A DNA stretch of 64,000 nt from Pseudobacillus wudalianchiensis (GCF_001685015.1 NZ_MAYT01000023.1:1-64000), one strand, 5' to 3'; counted from the first letter of the stretch, positions 37,581-46,727 are shown. Program-made: numbers and translations. The notes: generated by a model from the letters alone, not told the origin.

Positions 37581-38042
37581 TTGAGTACGCATAAAGAATC
37601 TCCTGCCCATTCTCCATCTACTTCAAACCTCGCTAAAGCAATCTTTACTGTCAATCGGCATGCTAAGACGGCTACGAATCCTAAATACCTTTATTTATTA
37701 AAAAAGAAAGCACTTTTGAAGATGATCCAGGAAGGACGGGCAGAAAAAGCCGGCCTTCACTTTTCGAATAATCCAAAGAACAGTCAGCAACAATCAGATG
37801 TTCTCGTCGTGTGCGGCGAGTACACTTTTCATATTCCGCCCTGTAAAGAAGACTTTGCCACGCTCCCTCATTTTGGCAGCTTAGATCAAAAAAAGCGAAA
37901 TCCAAAGACATACATGAATTTAACTGAAGCAAAACGAATTTTACAATTATATACCGGATTTATTGAAAAGAGTGAACGTACTTTCCCTCAGAAAAAGCAA
38001 TATCAAAAACCGGTATTTAAACCGCTCGGCCAATCCTATTAA
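37581..38042 (+). CDS. ykyB: YkyB-like conserved protein
   Basis: A 153-residue basic protein (NLAKAIFTVNRHAKTATNPKYLYLLKKKAL...) matching B. subtilis YkyB in length and in location beside cheV and patA. It starts at TTG, 7 nt after AGGAG. It has no signal peptide or known catalytic motif. It is convergent with cheV. The ~250 nt upstream are AT-rich and hold the ykuE terminator and presumably its promoter. Confidence 0.85.
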   Translation: MSTHKESPAHSPSTSNLAKAIFTVNRHAKTATNPKYLYLLKKKALLKMIQEGRAEKAGLHFSNNPKNSQQQSDVLVVCGEYTFHIPPCKEDFATLPHFGSLDQKKRNPKTYMNLTEAKRILQLYTGFIEKSERTFPQKKQYQKPVFKPLGQSY

Positions 38043-38151
38043 AATAGATCGTTTCTCTTCTTAAGTCAGCTTTTTAAAGAGAATTTTTAAAAAACTGACT
38101 TGATTGGAATAACACTCTTTATAAAACTCTATAATTTGATCGTGCAAACAA

Positions 38152-38180
38152 AAAAAACACCGGTGCTTCCGGTGTTTTTT
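38152..38180. terminator. bidirectional terminator between ykyB and cheV
   Basis: A perfect 12-bp stem, AAAAAACACCGG with its complement, around TGCTT, with T6 or A6 on either side. Confidence 0.9.
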
Positions 38181-38190
38181 CGTTATGATC

Positions 38191-39093
38191 TTAGAGGACA
38201 AATTGATCAATATGCTTAATAAGCTCGGCAATCTCCGGCTTACTAACTTGAGCATTGGCTCCTACTTCATCCCCTTTGTGGCGTAGATCCTCCGTAATTA
38301 ACGAGGAAAAGATCACAACTGGAAGATTCTTCAGTAAAGCATGTTCCTTTACTCGTTTCGTCAAATGATGTCCGTCCATCTGCGGCATTTCAATATCCGT
38401 GATTAAAAGCTGTGCTCCCTTTCCAGCTGCGACTTCGTCGGCCTGGTTTTCTAAGAACTCGAGCGCTTGTTTGCCATTCTCAAAGAATTCTACTGCATCG
38501 TAGCCCGCTTCCGCGAGTGTATCGCTAATTAATTTTCTTAACAGCGGAGAATCTTCGGCAACGATAAGACGCTTTTCTGACCGCTCTCTTTTGCCAAGCT
38601 GTTTAATTTGTCCTATGTGGATACCTGATTCGGGATTAATATCAACAATTACCTTTTCAAAGTCGAGCAGCAAAATCATTTCTCCGTTTATTTTAATTAC
38701 TCCGATGACTTGACTGCTGCCTCCCTGGTACATATCAGATGGCTTTTCAATATCTTCCCAGGAAATTCGATGAATTCGTGTAACATTCTGAACGTGGAAA
38801 ACGACCTTTTGTTTGTTAAACTCCGTAACGATGTATTTATCCGTCTCTCCTGTTTTGCCTCCTGGCAAGCCCAGCACCTTCGCCATATCCACTAATGGCA
38901 ACACTTCCCCGCGCAACTGGATAATCCCTTCAATATGCTCATGAGCGTGCGGGATAAACGTGACAGCGACCGGCTGAATAATTTCTTTTACTTTAATAAC
39001 ATTAATTCCGTACTTGTTGCCACACACCTCGAATTCCACAATTTCTAATTCATTTGTTCCACTTTCCAGTAAGATCCCGTTATCATTATTCAT
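38191..39093 (-). CDS. cheV: chemotaxis coupling protein CheV
   Basis: A 300-residue protein: N-terminal CheW-like domain (residues ~15-155) and C-terminal receiver domain (~175-300) with phosphoacceptor Asp in LLITDIEMPQMDG, the acidic pair in VAEDSP and Lys in QVSKPE. It couples chemoreceptors to CheA and serves in adaptation. AAGGGG lies 8 nt before the ATG. A sigma-D-type promoter just upstream (39136-39162) fits the motility regulon. Its presence implies a motile organism. Confidence 0.95.
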   Translation of the reverse strand: MNNDNGILLESGTNELEIVEFEVCGNKYGINVIKVKEIIQPVAVTFIPHAHEHIEGIIQLRGEVLPLVDMAKVLGLPGGKTGETDKYIVTEFNKQKVVFHVQNVTRIHRISWEDIEKPSDMYQGGSSQVIGVIKINGEMILLLDFEKVIVDINPESGIHIGQIKQLGKRERSEKRLIVAEDSPLLRKLISDTLAEAGYDAVEFFENGKQALEFLENQADEVAAGKGAQLLITDIEMPQMDGHHLTKRVKEHALLKNLPVVIFSSLITEDLRHKGDEVGANAQVSKPEIAELIKHIDQFVL

Positions 39094-39135
39094 TCATTTG
39101 TCCCCTTATCGATTCTATTTACCCTATCATTAATA

Positions 39136-39162
39136 ATGTCGGTCTTTTTTAGAGAATATTTA
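39136..39162 (-). promoter_or_regulatory. sigma-D-type promoter of cheV
   Basis: On the minus strand (C)TAAA at 39162-39159, a 15-nt spacer and ACCGACAT at 39143-39136 match the sigma-D consensus TAAA-N15-GCCGATAT with two mismatches in the -10. The start would be ~35-40 nt before the cheV ATG. The rest of the 39094-39426 gap is AT-rich and has no gene that I can see. Confidence 0.75.
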
Positions 39163-39426
39163 GACTCGCTAGCATAACATGTTCATTTAGAATAAAGTTT
39201 CCTCCAAATATTAGCGTTCCCCTTCATTTATTGATAAATAGAAAGACTATATCGTGAAAAATGCTTAATCAATTTACTAAGCCTTCTTATTAAACATACC
39301 CGTCAGACTAATGAGAATATTTTTAAAAAACATCATTTTTATGTTCAATCAATAAGACGATTCCTATATAATACACTGTAAGAATTATTGATACAGAACT
39401 TATGTTAATGAGAAGGTGATCATAAA

Positions 39427-40059
39427 ATGGAAAACTTTTATCTGTTTGTCCTTATGTGTGTTTTTTTTATTATTTTACCAGGCCCCGATACTGCCATTAC
39501 TACAAAAAATACGATCACTGCTGGGAAGTCCGGGGGGCTTAAAACCGTTCTCGGCATTTGCTGTGCCCTTTCTATCCATACTTCTGCTGCCGTATTTGGA
39601 CTCTCAGCTATCATTGTAAAATCAGCGTTATTATTTTCTGTCTTTAAATATGTAGGCGCTGTTTACTTACTTTACTTGGGGGTTAAGACATTATGGTCTT
39701 TAAAGAAAAAAGAAGAAGCAGCAAGCATTCAGGCAAACACAAAAAGCAAGTTTGGAAGCACCTCTTGCTTTAAACAAGGATTCTTTACAAACCTTCTGAA
39801 CCCTAAAGTCGCGATTTTGTTCTTAACCTTTTTCCCTCAGTTCGTTGACCCTGGCAGTCATACTTTTTTACCGTTTCTCATGATGGGGATGACTTATACC
39901 GCACTGACTATCATATGGTCTTTGCTTTATGTTTATTTGATTCATCATATTAGTGCTTTTATGAAAAAACCTAAAACACAAAATATGATTGAAGGAATCA
40001 CCGGAACCATCCTGATAGGATTTGGTGTAAAGCTAGTTCTTGAAAAGGCTCCTAATTAG
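39427..40059 (+). CDS. LysE/RhtB family amino-acid exporter
   Basis: A 210-residue membrane protein with about six helices. The N-terminal PGPDTAITTKNTITAGKSGG motif is the LysE/RhtB signature, and GFFTNLLNPKVAILFLTFFPQFV is its conserved mid-protein segment. It probably exports an amino acid or derivative; the substrate is not predictable. GAAGGTG lies upstream. It is a single gene, with a strong terminator after it. Confidence 0.9.
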   Translation: MENFYLFVLMCVFFIILPGPDTAITTKNTITAGKSGGLKTVLGICCALSIHTSAAVFGLSAIIVKSALLFSVFKYVGAVYLLYLGVKTLWSLKKKEEAASIQANTKSKFGSTSCFKQGFFTNLLNPKVAILFLTFFPQFVDPGSHTFLPFLMMGMTYTALTIIWSLLYVYLIHHISAFMKKPKTQNMIEGITGTILIGFGVKLVLEKAPN

Positions 40060-40079
40060 ATTATTCTTATGTATTAGGC

Positions 40080-40118
40080 AAGCCCCTTCGATTTCCCTAA
40101 ATCGAAGGGGCTTATTTT
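40080..40118. terminator. terminator after the LysE-type gene
   Basis: A perfect 15-bp stem, AAGCCCCTTCGATTT with its complement, and a 4-nt loop, then a T-rich tail. Confidence 0.9.
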
Positions 40119-40171
40119 TATAGCTATGTTCAACGAAAGTCCCTCACTGAAAGAAGCTAAAACCCCTTATT

Positions 40172-41146
40172 TCACTCCTGCTTTTTCTTATTGCGAAGCT
40201 GGAGCCAGCCTGCTTTTACAAACATAAAGAACATCCCGACGGCAATAACTGCCATCACAGCAAGAACAAGAAAATAGCCGTAAGAAGTGTGCAATTCCGG
40301 CATGTTATCGAAATTCATGCCATAGATTCCAGCAATAAACGTTAACGGCATAAAAATAGTGGTAATAATCGTTAACGTCATCATAATATTGTTCATTTTA
40401 TCTGAGCTGACCGATAAGTAGCTATCACGGACATCTGAAGAAAATTCGCGATAGGATTCCAGCATTTCTACTAATTTCAATAGGTGGTCATGAATATCAC
40501 CAAAATAAATATGGCGGTCTTCTATATATTCTAACCGGGTCGAATTCAACAGCCGGTAGAGCAGGTCTCTCATTGGGATAATGGTTCTTCTTAATTTAGA
40601 CATATGGTGGCGGATATCAAATAGGCGGTCAATTAAGTTGTTTCGCGGATTTGTATCCAGTTCCTCGTCTATGCTGTTTAATGCATCCTCCACATGATAA
40701 ACTAACGGAAAATACTCATCCACGAACCTGTCAATCAATCTATGTAAAATAGAAGCCGGACCTTGGCGCAGTCTTTCATTTTCTACTATACTTCTCCATA
40801 CTTCATCTAATTCATTTACAGGCCGCTGATGAACTGTGACGATCATTTCTTTATTCATAAACACACCTACTTCTTTTCCTTCAAACTCCTTTTTATCAAG
40901 CGCATGAACAAGAAAAAAAGCATAATTCTCATAAAAATCCAGCTTAGGCCGGCCGCTTTGGTTATCAAGACAATCCTCTACCGCCAAAGGATGAAAATGA
41001 AAAAAACGCTTTAACAGCTTTGCCTCTTCTTCTTTCGGATTGAAGAAATCAACCCAGTACCATAGCGTATCTTTTGCTTTTGTCTCTTCTAAAGGAGCAT
41101 CAAAAACTAATTGGCCATTTGTTTTTAACATGCAAATTTTAATCAT
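40172..41146 (-). CDS. corA: CorA-type magnesium/cobalt channel
   Basis: A 324-residue CorA protein: large cytoplasmic N-terminal domain, then two C-terminal helices joined by the selectivity motif YGMNFDNMPE (GMN). It mediates Mg2+ uptake, usually as a pentamer. The start at 41146 (MIKICML) follows GGAG by 6 nt; the ATG at 41158 overlaps the site. It is divergent from patA. Confidence 0.92.
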   Translation of the reverse strand: MIKICMLKTNGQLVFDAPLEETKAKDTLWYWVDFFNPKEEEAKLLKRFFHFHPLAVEDCLDNQSGRPKLDFYENYAFFLVHALDKKEFEGKEVGVFMNKEMIVTVHQRPVNELDEVWRSIVENERLRQGPASILHRLIDRFVDEYFPLVYHVEDALNSIDEELDTNPRNNLIDRLFDIRHHMSKLRRTIIPMRDLLYRLLNSTRLEYIEDRHIYFGDIHDHLLKLVEMLESYREFSSDVRDSYLSVSSDKMNNIMMTLTIITTIFMPLTFIAGIYGMNFDNMPELHTSYGYFLVLAVMAVIAVGMFFMFVKAGWLQLRNKKKQE

Positions 41147-41235
41147 TTTTTTCTCCATTGTTCTTCATTTTCACTACTGTCTGTCTATTTCAATGCTACA
41201 ATATATCATATCCATATAGAAAGGCGGCAAACTCA

Positions 41236-42393
41236 TTGGAACACTTGATCAATGAACAGGTAAAAAATATTCAGATTTCTGGTATTCGTAAATTTTTTAA
41301 TCTAGTCGGCGGGATTGACGATATGGTCTCTCTTACAATCGGGCAGCCCGACTTCCTCACACCCGAGCATGTCAAAGAAGCAGGCAAAGAAGCGATTGAA
41401 AACAATTATACAACCTATACCCATAACGCTGGCTTCCTTGAACTGCGGAAAGCGGCGGCTGATTATGTACATACAAAATATCATTTAACATACTCTCCGG
41501 AGTCAGAAGTAATCGTAACAGTCGGAGCCAGCCAGGCCATTGACATTACCCTGCGCACACTTTTGTCACCAGGGGATGAAGTTATTTTACCAGGACCCGT
41601 GTATCCTGGCTATGAACCCATTATCCAAATGTGCCAGGCTAACGTACGTACCGTCGATACACGGACAAATGGATTTAAGCTGACAGCAGAATTAATCAGC
41701 GATGCGTTAACAGACAAAACGAAAGCTGTTATTTTGCCTTACCCGTCCAATCCAACAGGCGTCAGTCTGACAGAAGCTGAACTAAAAGCGATTGCGGACC
41801 TGTTAAAGGGAAAAGACGTCTTCGTGATCGCTGATGAAATCTATAGTGAACTGACGTTTGATGCGCCTCATGTATCGATTGCTTCCTTTCTCAGAGAGCA
41901 GACAATTGTCTTAAATGGCCTGTCTAAATCACATGCGATGACAGGATGGCGAATCGGCTTCTTATTTGCTCCTGAAACGATCGCCCAGCACATTTTAAAA
42001 GTACATCAATATAACGTGTCGTGCGCTTCTTCTGTTTCACAAATGGCGGCGTTAGAAGCTGTGTCAGCCGGTATAGATGACGCCCTTCCGATGCAAAGGG
42101 AATATAAGAAGCGACGGGATTATGTATTTGAGCGACTGTCTGCTATGGAAGCGGACGTAGTAAAACCAGACGGCGCCTTTTACTTCTTTGTAGCGATTCC
42201 CAACTGGGTTCACGAATCCTCTTTTGACTTCTGCTACAAACTTGCGATGGAACAGCGGGTAGCCGTCGTTCCTGGCAGCGCTTTTTCTGAATTTGGCGAA
42301 GGATATTTTCGACTTTCTTTTGCCTACTCCATGGAAGAGTTGCGCAAAGGGCTTGATCGCATTGAAAAGTTTTTAACTACTATGAAAAAGTAA
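41236..42393 (+). CDS. patA: N-acetyl-LL-diaminopimelate aminotransferase PatA
   Basis: A 385-residue fold-type I PLP aminotransferase: SLTIGQPDFLTP, YPSNPTGVS, VIADEIYSEL, the Schiff-base Lys in LNGLSKSHAMTGWRIG, and the substrate Arg in YFRLSFA. It transaminates N-acetyl-2-amino-6-ketopimelate between DapH and DapL. The start is the TTG at 41236 (MEHLINEQVK...), 8 nt after AAAGGCGG; the open frame extends upstream without a site. Beside cheV, as in B. subtilis. Confidence 0.92.
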   Translation: MEHLINEQVKNIQISGIRKFFNLVGGIDDMVSLTIGQPDFLTPEHVKEAGKEAIENNYTTYTHNAGFLELRKAAADYVHTKYHLTYSPESEVIVTVGASQAIDITLRTLLSPGDEVILPGPVYPGYEPIIQMCQANVRTVDTRTNGFKLTAELISDALTDKTKAVILPYPSNPTGVSLTEAELKAIADLLKGKDVFVIADEIYSELTFDAPHVSIASFLREQTIVLNGLSKSHAMTGWRIGFLFAPETIAQHILKVHQYNVSCASSVSQMAALEAVSAGIDDALPMQREYKKRRDYVFERLSAMEADVVKPDGAFYFFVAIPNWVHESSFDFCYKLAMEQRVAVVPGSAFSEFGEGYFRLSFAYSMEELRKGLDRIEKFLTTMKK

Positions 42394-42439
42394 AAGCACT
42401 TGGAGCCGGTTCAATCCAGCCGACTCCGAGCGCTTTTTT
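42393..42439. terminator. bidirectional terminator after patA
   Basis: AAAGC(A)CT(T)GGAG pairs with CTCCGAGCGCTTT, with an inner CCGG/CCAG part, then T6. It is shared with the convergent membrane gene. Confidence 0.75.
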
Positions 42440-42441
42440 GT

Positions 42442-42717
42442 TTACTTCTCTTTTTGATTTTTGTCTGTATTGCGTTGTAAGATAGCACCTGCTATTGATA
42501 TTCCGATTAAATAAGGAACAATAAGCATGCCATAACCTGTACCATACTCTGTAATGTCAGAAGTAAAATGGAGATACACTCCCCAGAGGATATAGACGCT
42601 ATACCCTATGATGACCGTGATTAACCATTTCCACTTTTTAGTGAGAAGTGGAAAAAGCAGCGGGCCGCCGATGAAGATAAGTAAAATGATGATTTGCGAA
42701 AAACTAGTGGCCACCAT
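42442..42717 (-). CDS. small membrane protein of unknown function
   Basis: A 91-residue protein with three predicted membrane helices (about residues 7-25, 31-50 and 62-82) and a charged C-terminus (NTDKNQKEK). No family recognised. It is convergent with patA and ends at the shared terminator. Confidence 0.65.
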   Translation of the reverse strand: MVATSFSQIIILLIFIGGPLLFPLLTKKWKWLITVIIGYSVYILWGVYLHFTSDITEYGTGYGMLIVPYLIGISIAGAILQRNTDKNQKEK

Positions 42718-42862
42718 ATAGCCTCTTTCTAAACGTCCTATCTTGGGCGCTGCTTTGTAAACCCATGACCTTTCCTACCCCCATCTGAATCTTCCATTTA
42801 TAACTAAGTTTTTAATATAATAATAAACTCAACACTCTTCTTTAGAAGAGCCTTCTTTAAAG

Positions 42863-43720
42863 CTAATTCCAATAGTTAAACAAAGCTTGCGTACCGCTCT
42901 CTTCCTCTCCTCGTGCAGCGAGCTCTTCATACATCTTTTTTGCAAGAGATAGCCCTGGTAATTCCAATCCCATTTTTTCTGCTTCTTCAATGGCAATTTT
43001 CATATCCTTTATAAAATGTTTAACATAGAAGCCCGGAGCAAAGTCTCCTTGAATCATTCTTGGTGCCAAATTAGATAGAGACCAGCTTCCTGCTGCCCCT
43101 GTAGAGATGCTTTTTAGCACGTTGTCTAAATCTAGTCCCGCTTTTTGCGCATATAGCAGGGCTTCACAAACCCCAATCATATTCGTTGCGATGGCAATTT
43201 GATTGCTCATTTTTGTATGCTGTCCTGCTCCGGCTTCTCCTTGATAGACGATATTGCTGCCAATCGTTTCGAAAAGCGGCAAGGCTTTTTCAAATGCCGC
43301 TTTGCTGCCGCCCACCATAATAGCCAGCGTTCCGTTTTTCGCCCCTGTGTCTCCACCGGATACAGGAGCATCTAGCGCTTCTACTCCTTTTTCGCGTGCT
43401 TTTTCATAAATATTTCGAGCAAGGCTTGGCTGAGATGTCGTCATGTCAATCACCATTTGCCCCTCACTGCTGCCTGCCAAAATCCCTTCCGCTCCTAAGT
43501 AGACTTCCTCTACATCATGCGGCTCGCCAACAATGGTAAACACAACCTCTGTTTGACAGGCTACTTCAGCAGGTGTTTTGCACCATACAGCGCCTTTATT
43601 TAATAGCTCTTCTGCCTTCTCTTGCGTACGTGTATAAAGAAATAATTGATGTCCTGCTTTCTGCAGATGTCCCGCCATGCTTTTTCCCATTACTCCTGTA
43701 CCGATAAATCCAATTTTCAT
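42863..43720 (-). CDS. ykwC: NAD(P)-dependent beta-hydroxyacid dehydrogenase (YkwC-like)
   Basis: A 285-residue 3-hydroxyisobutyrate/6-phosphogluconate dehydrogenase-family enzyme. N-terminal Rossmann motif [17 protein letters not shown], substrate motif [22 protein letters not shown], and catalytic Lys in HTKMSNQIA. Substrate uncertain (3-hydroxyisobutyrate, tartronate semialdehyde or succinic semialdehyde class). The ATG at 43720 follows AAGGA closely; upstream GTG codons are possible. The most similar B. subtilis protein I recall is YkwC. Confidence 0.88.
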   Translation of the reverse strand: MKIGFIGTGVMGKSMAGHLQKAGHQLFLYTRTQEKAEELLNKGAVWCKTPAEVACQTEVVFTIVGEPHDVEEVYLGAEGILAGSSEGQMVIDMTTSQPSLARNIYEKAREKGVEALDAPVSGGDTGAKNGTLAIMVGGSKAAFEKALPLFETIGSNIVYQGEAGAGQHTKMSNQIAIATNMIGVCEALLYAQKAGLDLDNVLKSISTGAAGSWSLSNLAPRMIQGDFAPGFYVKHFIKDMKIAIEEAEKMGLELPGLSLAKKMYEELAARGEEESGTQALFNYWN

Positions 43721-43851
43721 TTCCTTCACTACCTTCCCCACTTATATATAAAATAAGTTACTTTCCTCCGAACCTTTATGCAAACGCTCACTGAAAAAAT
43801 TAAAAATAGACTTTGATTCTCATCTTTATGCTCTATTATGGTTCGTGCACA

Positions 43852-43880
43852 CAAAAAAAAGACCTGCTTATCGGCAGGCC
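43852..43880 (-). terminator. terminator distal to the SDR gene
   Basis: On the minus strand GCCTGC/GCAGG(T)C stem is followed by T8. It is ~205 nt past the SDR stop, giving a long 3' untranslated region. The 43721-44084 gap otherwise contains no gene that I can support; it has GGGGGTTGTGAGTGAGAAT at 43890-43908. Confidence 0.7.
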
Positions 43881-44084
43881 TCAAGAAAAGGGGGTTGTGA
43901 GTGAGAATCTCCAATTGATCATGCTTGGTTATATACTTCCCACTCTCTTGCCGAATTAAACCATAAAAAGAAACTTTTTTGTTTTTTCTCTATCATACTT
44001 GATTGTTGGTATTCACCATAGGTGGACGCCTTCCGTGAGAATCAACGACTAAAAACATCCTTCTCTCTTAACAGAGCCTTGTTT

Positions 44085-44870
44085 TTAAATAGAACGAATC
44101 ATTCCGCCATCTACTAGAAAGCTGCTGCCTGTCATATATGTATTAGCGTCAGAAGCTAAAAAAGCAACCACATTAGCGAATTCTTCCGGTTGCCCATAAC
44201 GGCCAAGCGGGATTCTTTTTTTAATTTGTTCATCCAATTGTTCCATAGAAATCCCCTGCTTTTCAGCGTTTATTTTATCAAGATACTTCAAACGGTCTGT
44301 CGCAATACGGCCAGGAGCTACTGTATTAACTAGAATTCCATACCGGGCAAACTCTTCCGCCAACGTTTTGGAAAGACCGACAATTCCAGTACGGAACGTA
44401 TTTGACAAAATTAATCCTGAAATGGGCTCTTTAATAGAAGAAGAAGCGATATTGATAATCTTGCCGCCTTGTTTTTTTAGATGGGGCAAAGCTTCTCTTA
44501 TCGACCGAATATAAGATAATAAATTTAGTTCAAAGGCTTGCTGCCATTGTTCATCACTCATATCTTCAAATGATCCGGCAGGCGGTCCTCCTGCATTATT
44601 GATTAAAATATGAATGGCCCCGAACTTTTCCACAGTGTTATGGACGACTGCCTTGATATCTTCCAAATTTGTAATATCACAAGCTGTATAATCGACTCTT
44701 CCCTGATTCTCTCTCTCTAGCTCCTGCTTTACTTCTTCTAGCTTGCTGCTATTTCTGCTGGCAAGCATCACATTTGCCCCTCCTGCTGCCAGTTTAGCTG
44801 CAATCGCTTTTCCGAGCCCTTGACTTGAAGCAAGAACGACGGCTGTTTTTCCTTGAAAAGTTTGATCCAC
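44085..44870 (-). CDS. SDR-family oxidoreductase with atypical active site
   Basis: A 261-residue short-chain dehydrogenase: cofactor motif AVVLASSQGLGKAIAAKLA, NNAGGPPAGS, IINIASSSIK with catalytic Ser, and C-terminal YMTGSSFLVDGG. The usual YxxxK is replaced: aligned to classical SDRs, the region LILSNTFRTGIVGLSKTLA has Ser and Arg where Tyr and Lys stand. Such SNxxR variants form a known-looking subgroup, but the reaction is unclear. GTG start at 44870, 8 nt after AGGAGG. B. subtilis YkvO is a possible relative. Confidence 0.82.
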   Translation of the reverse strand: MDQTFQGKTAVVLASSQGLGKAIAAKLAAGGANVMLASRNSSKLEEVKQELERENQGRVDYTACDITNLEDIKAVVHNTVEKFGAIHILINNAGGPPAGSFEDMSDEQWQQAFELNLLSYIRSIREALPHLKKQGGKIINIASSSIKEPISGLILSNTFRTGIVGLSKTLAEEFARYGILVNTVAPGRIATDRLKYLDKINAEKQGISMEQLDEQIKKRIPLGRYGQPEEFANVVAFLASDANTYMTGSSFLVDGGMIRSI

Positions 44871-45068
44871 TTTAACAACCTCCTTTTCCTTTATCTGCAT
44901 ATTATTATAGTATATTTAGAATTTTCCTTCACTTTTTATTTCTCTGCTTACTTAAGAAGTGGTTGAAGCCGCTCCATAAATAAAGGGGCTCTTATACTTA
45001 ATTGTTAACTTCCGCTCTAATCAATTATTCAAAAAACAACTTCATCCTTAACAAAACCTAAATAAAAA

Positions 45069-45093
45069 AATCCGGACGATCACCGTCCGGATT
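45069..45093 (-). terminator. terminator distal to the 64-residue protein gene
   Basis: A perfect 10-bp stem, AATCCGGACG/CGTCCGGATT, loop ATCAC, with T7 on the minus strand. It is ~170 nt past the gene ending at 45263. The 44871-45262 interval otherwise has no supported gene. Confidence 0.8.
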
Positions 45094-45262
45094 CAAGTGG
45101 GGGAAAAATGAGAATGAAAAGGCTTAAGTAAATCTCATCATGTACTGTTACTTATTATTTACCGATAATCCCTTATTTAAACATTTTTTCATATTTTTAT
45201 TTAAACAGCTTATAAAAACCTGCCTTCTTCTGTAACCGAGCTATTTAATAAAGAAACGTTCA

Positions 45263-45457
45263 TTAGCTTCTCGGTTCCGCCATATAGTGATAGATAACAG
45301 AGCCGCCTCGCTGGGCAATTCCTCTAAAATGTTTAAAATCTTCTCTTTTCACCAATTCACGTTGAAAAATGAGGAAATGCTCTTTACTAACGTGACACTC
45401 ATTAATTTCACCGTTTTTCAGTTGGTTCATTAGATTTTCTGCATCAGCTGCCGTCAT
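45263..45457 (-). CDS. small conserved-looking protein of unknown function
   Basis: A 64-residue soluble protein (MTAADAENLMNQLKNGEINE...; IFQRELVKREDFKHFRGIAQ). AAAGGATAG lies a few nt before the ATG at 45457; an upstream frame to 45496 lacks a site. Divergent from ykvS. It might be a regulator of some kind, but I see no clear HTH, and I do not recognise the family with confidence. Confidence 0.65.
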   Translation of the reverse strand: MTAADAENLMNQLKNGEINECHVSKEHFLIFQRELVKREDFKHFRGIAQRGGSVIYHYMAEPRS

Positions 45458-45678
45458 AGCTATCCTTCTTTCTGAATTTTTTATCTTATCGGGCAAATCA
45501 CTTTACTCTTTTTCAAAAATAAGGCAAACTGTAAAGTAATTCATTTTACCATTTATTATAACGCAAAAATGTTTTAAATCGATTCCTGTTAGGCCTTACT
45601 TTCCAAAGCTTAATATAAAAGCAATAAAGAAACAACAAGTAAAGCTGTGTGAATTTAAACTATGGAGGAGAGAGAAAA

Positions 45679-45870
45679 ATGACAAAAGCAGAAGTGGGGA
45701 ATGTGATTAGATTTAAAGGTGGACTGCAAGGAATTGTTGAAAAAGTGAATGAAAACTCGGTCATCGTTGACCTAACCATTATGGAGAATTTTAGAGAGTT
45801 GCAAATAGAAGAAAAAACGGTCGTCAACCACAAAAACTATACTATTATTCAGCCTTCTATCAATGCATAG
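45679..45870 (+). CDS. ykvS: YkvS-like DUF2187 protein
   Basis: A 63-residue KOW/SH3-like small protein (MTKAEVGNVIRFKGGLQGIV...VVNHKNYTII), typical of DUF2187. GGAGGAGAG lies before the ATG at 45679. Function unknown; stands alone with its own terminator. Confidence 0.88.
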   Translation: MTKAEVGNVIRFKGGLQGIVEKVNENSVIVDLTIMENFRELQIEEKTVVNHKNYTIIQPSINA

Positions 45871-45882
45871 TTTCATTACTCT

Positions 45883-45925
45883 AAAACTGCCGTGTATAAA
45901 CCTCCTTTATACGCGGCAGTTTTTA
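45883..45925 (+). terminator. terminator of ykvS
   Basis: AAAACTGCCG(T)GTATAAA pairs with TTTATAC(G)CGGCAGTTTT around CCTCC, followed by T5. Confidence 0.85.
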
Positions 45926-46080
45926 ATAGTTTGAGCATGTTACCTTCTCTGTTACAGCTTTGCTCTCATTCCTATTCGCCTAGTATTCCCTCTTTTCCTC
46001 ATTATTAAGGGATTTCCATTCTATTTTTAATAGGCTTTTGTTAAAATAAGTGCTGTAATGAAAGAAAGGAGTTCAGAAAG

Positions 46081-46689
46081 ATGGCACTTATTAAGGATTG
46101 GCGGCTGATTTTAAGTATCATCCTGGCGCATGTATTGCTCTACATGACGTTTTCAGATCGCGATATTTTTTGGTATTTATACACAGCTGCAAACCTTTTC
46201 TTCATCAGCTTTGCTATTATTAGCGAAAAAATAGATGATAAGCAGAAGACACGAAGTTATTTAAAATATGGTGTTCTATCAGGATTACTCTTATATGCAC
46301 TCTTTTTCGCGGGTCACCTTCTTCTCCCCATCCTGCCTTTTTCCCTGGAAAAAGAAGTAGCGAGCATTTATCGGTGGTACTCTCCACAGTTCTCCTGGCA
46401 CTATATCGTTTTGATACTTGTTTTTATCCCCGGAGAAGAATTATTCTGGCGTGGATTTATCCAAAAACGCCTTTCCATCTATTTCAATGACTTAACAGCG
46501 ATTATTGCCGCTTCCGTGTTATACGCCTCTATCTTCCTTTACTCAGACAAATTTATCTGGGTACTTGCTGCTTTTATCGCTGGCTTATTCTGGGGATCAT
46601 TGTACGTATGGAAACGCAGTGTACCAATGCTCATTATTTCTCATCTCGTATTTGATGTACTCTTAATCGTCCTGCTTCCGCTTTTCTAG
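46081..46689 (+). CDS. CPBP-family intramembrane metalloprotease
   Basis: A 202-residue membrane protein with ~6-7 helices. It carries the CPBP/Abi motifs: FIPGEELFWRGFIQKRL (EExxxR) in motif 1, FIAGLFWGSLYVWKRS in motif 2, and ISHLVFDVL (HxxxD) in motif 3. Related proteins cleave CAAX-like or other membrane substrates, or protect against bacteriocins. AAAGGAG lies upstream of the ATG. Convergent with ykvI. Confidence 0.87.
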   Translation: MALIKDWRLILSIILAHVLLYMTFSDRDIFWYLYTAANLFFISFAIISEKIDDKQKTRSYLKYGVLSGLLLYALFFAGHLLLPILPFSLEKEVASIYRWYSPQFSWHYIVLILVFIPGEELFWRGFIQKRLSIYFNDLTAIIAASVLYASIFLYSDKFIWVLAAFIAGLFWGSLYVWKRSVPMLIISHLVFDVLLIVLLPLF

Positions 46690-46690
46690 G

Positions 46691-46727
46691 AAAATAAAAC
46701 GAACCGTTGCGGTTCGTTTTATTTTTT
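46691..46727. terminator. bidirectional terminator between the CPBP gene and ykvI
   Basis: A perfect 15-bp stem, AAAATAAAACGAACC with its complement, around GTTGC. It overlaps the ykvI stop. Confidence 0.9.

Noticed and set aside
43897-43959. A possible 20-residue peptide starting at GTG after GGGGG
   Set aside because: Spacing from the G-run to the start is too short, and no other support is visible.
46081-46689. CPBP protease as part of a bacteriocin or defence cluster
   Set aside because: Neighbours are ykvS and ykvI, both ordinary chromosomal genes; no precursor peptide or export genes are nearby.
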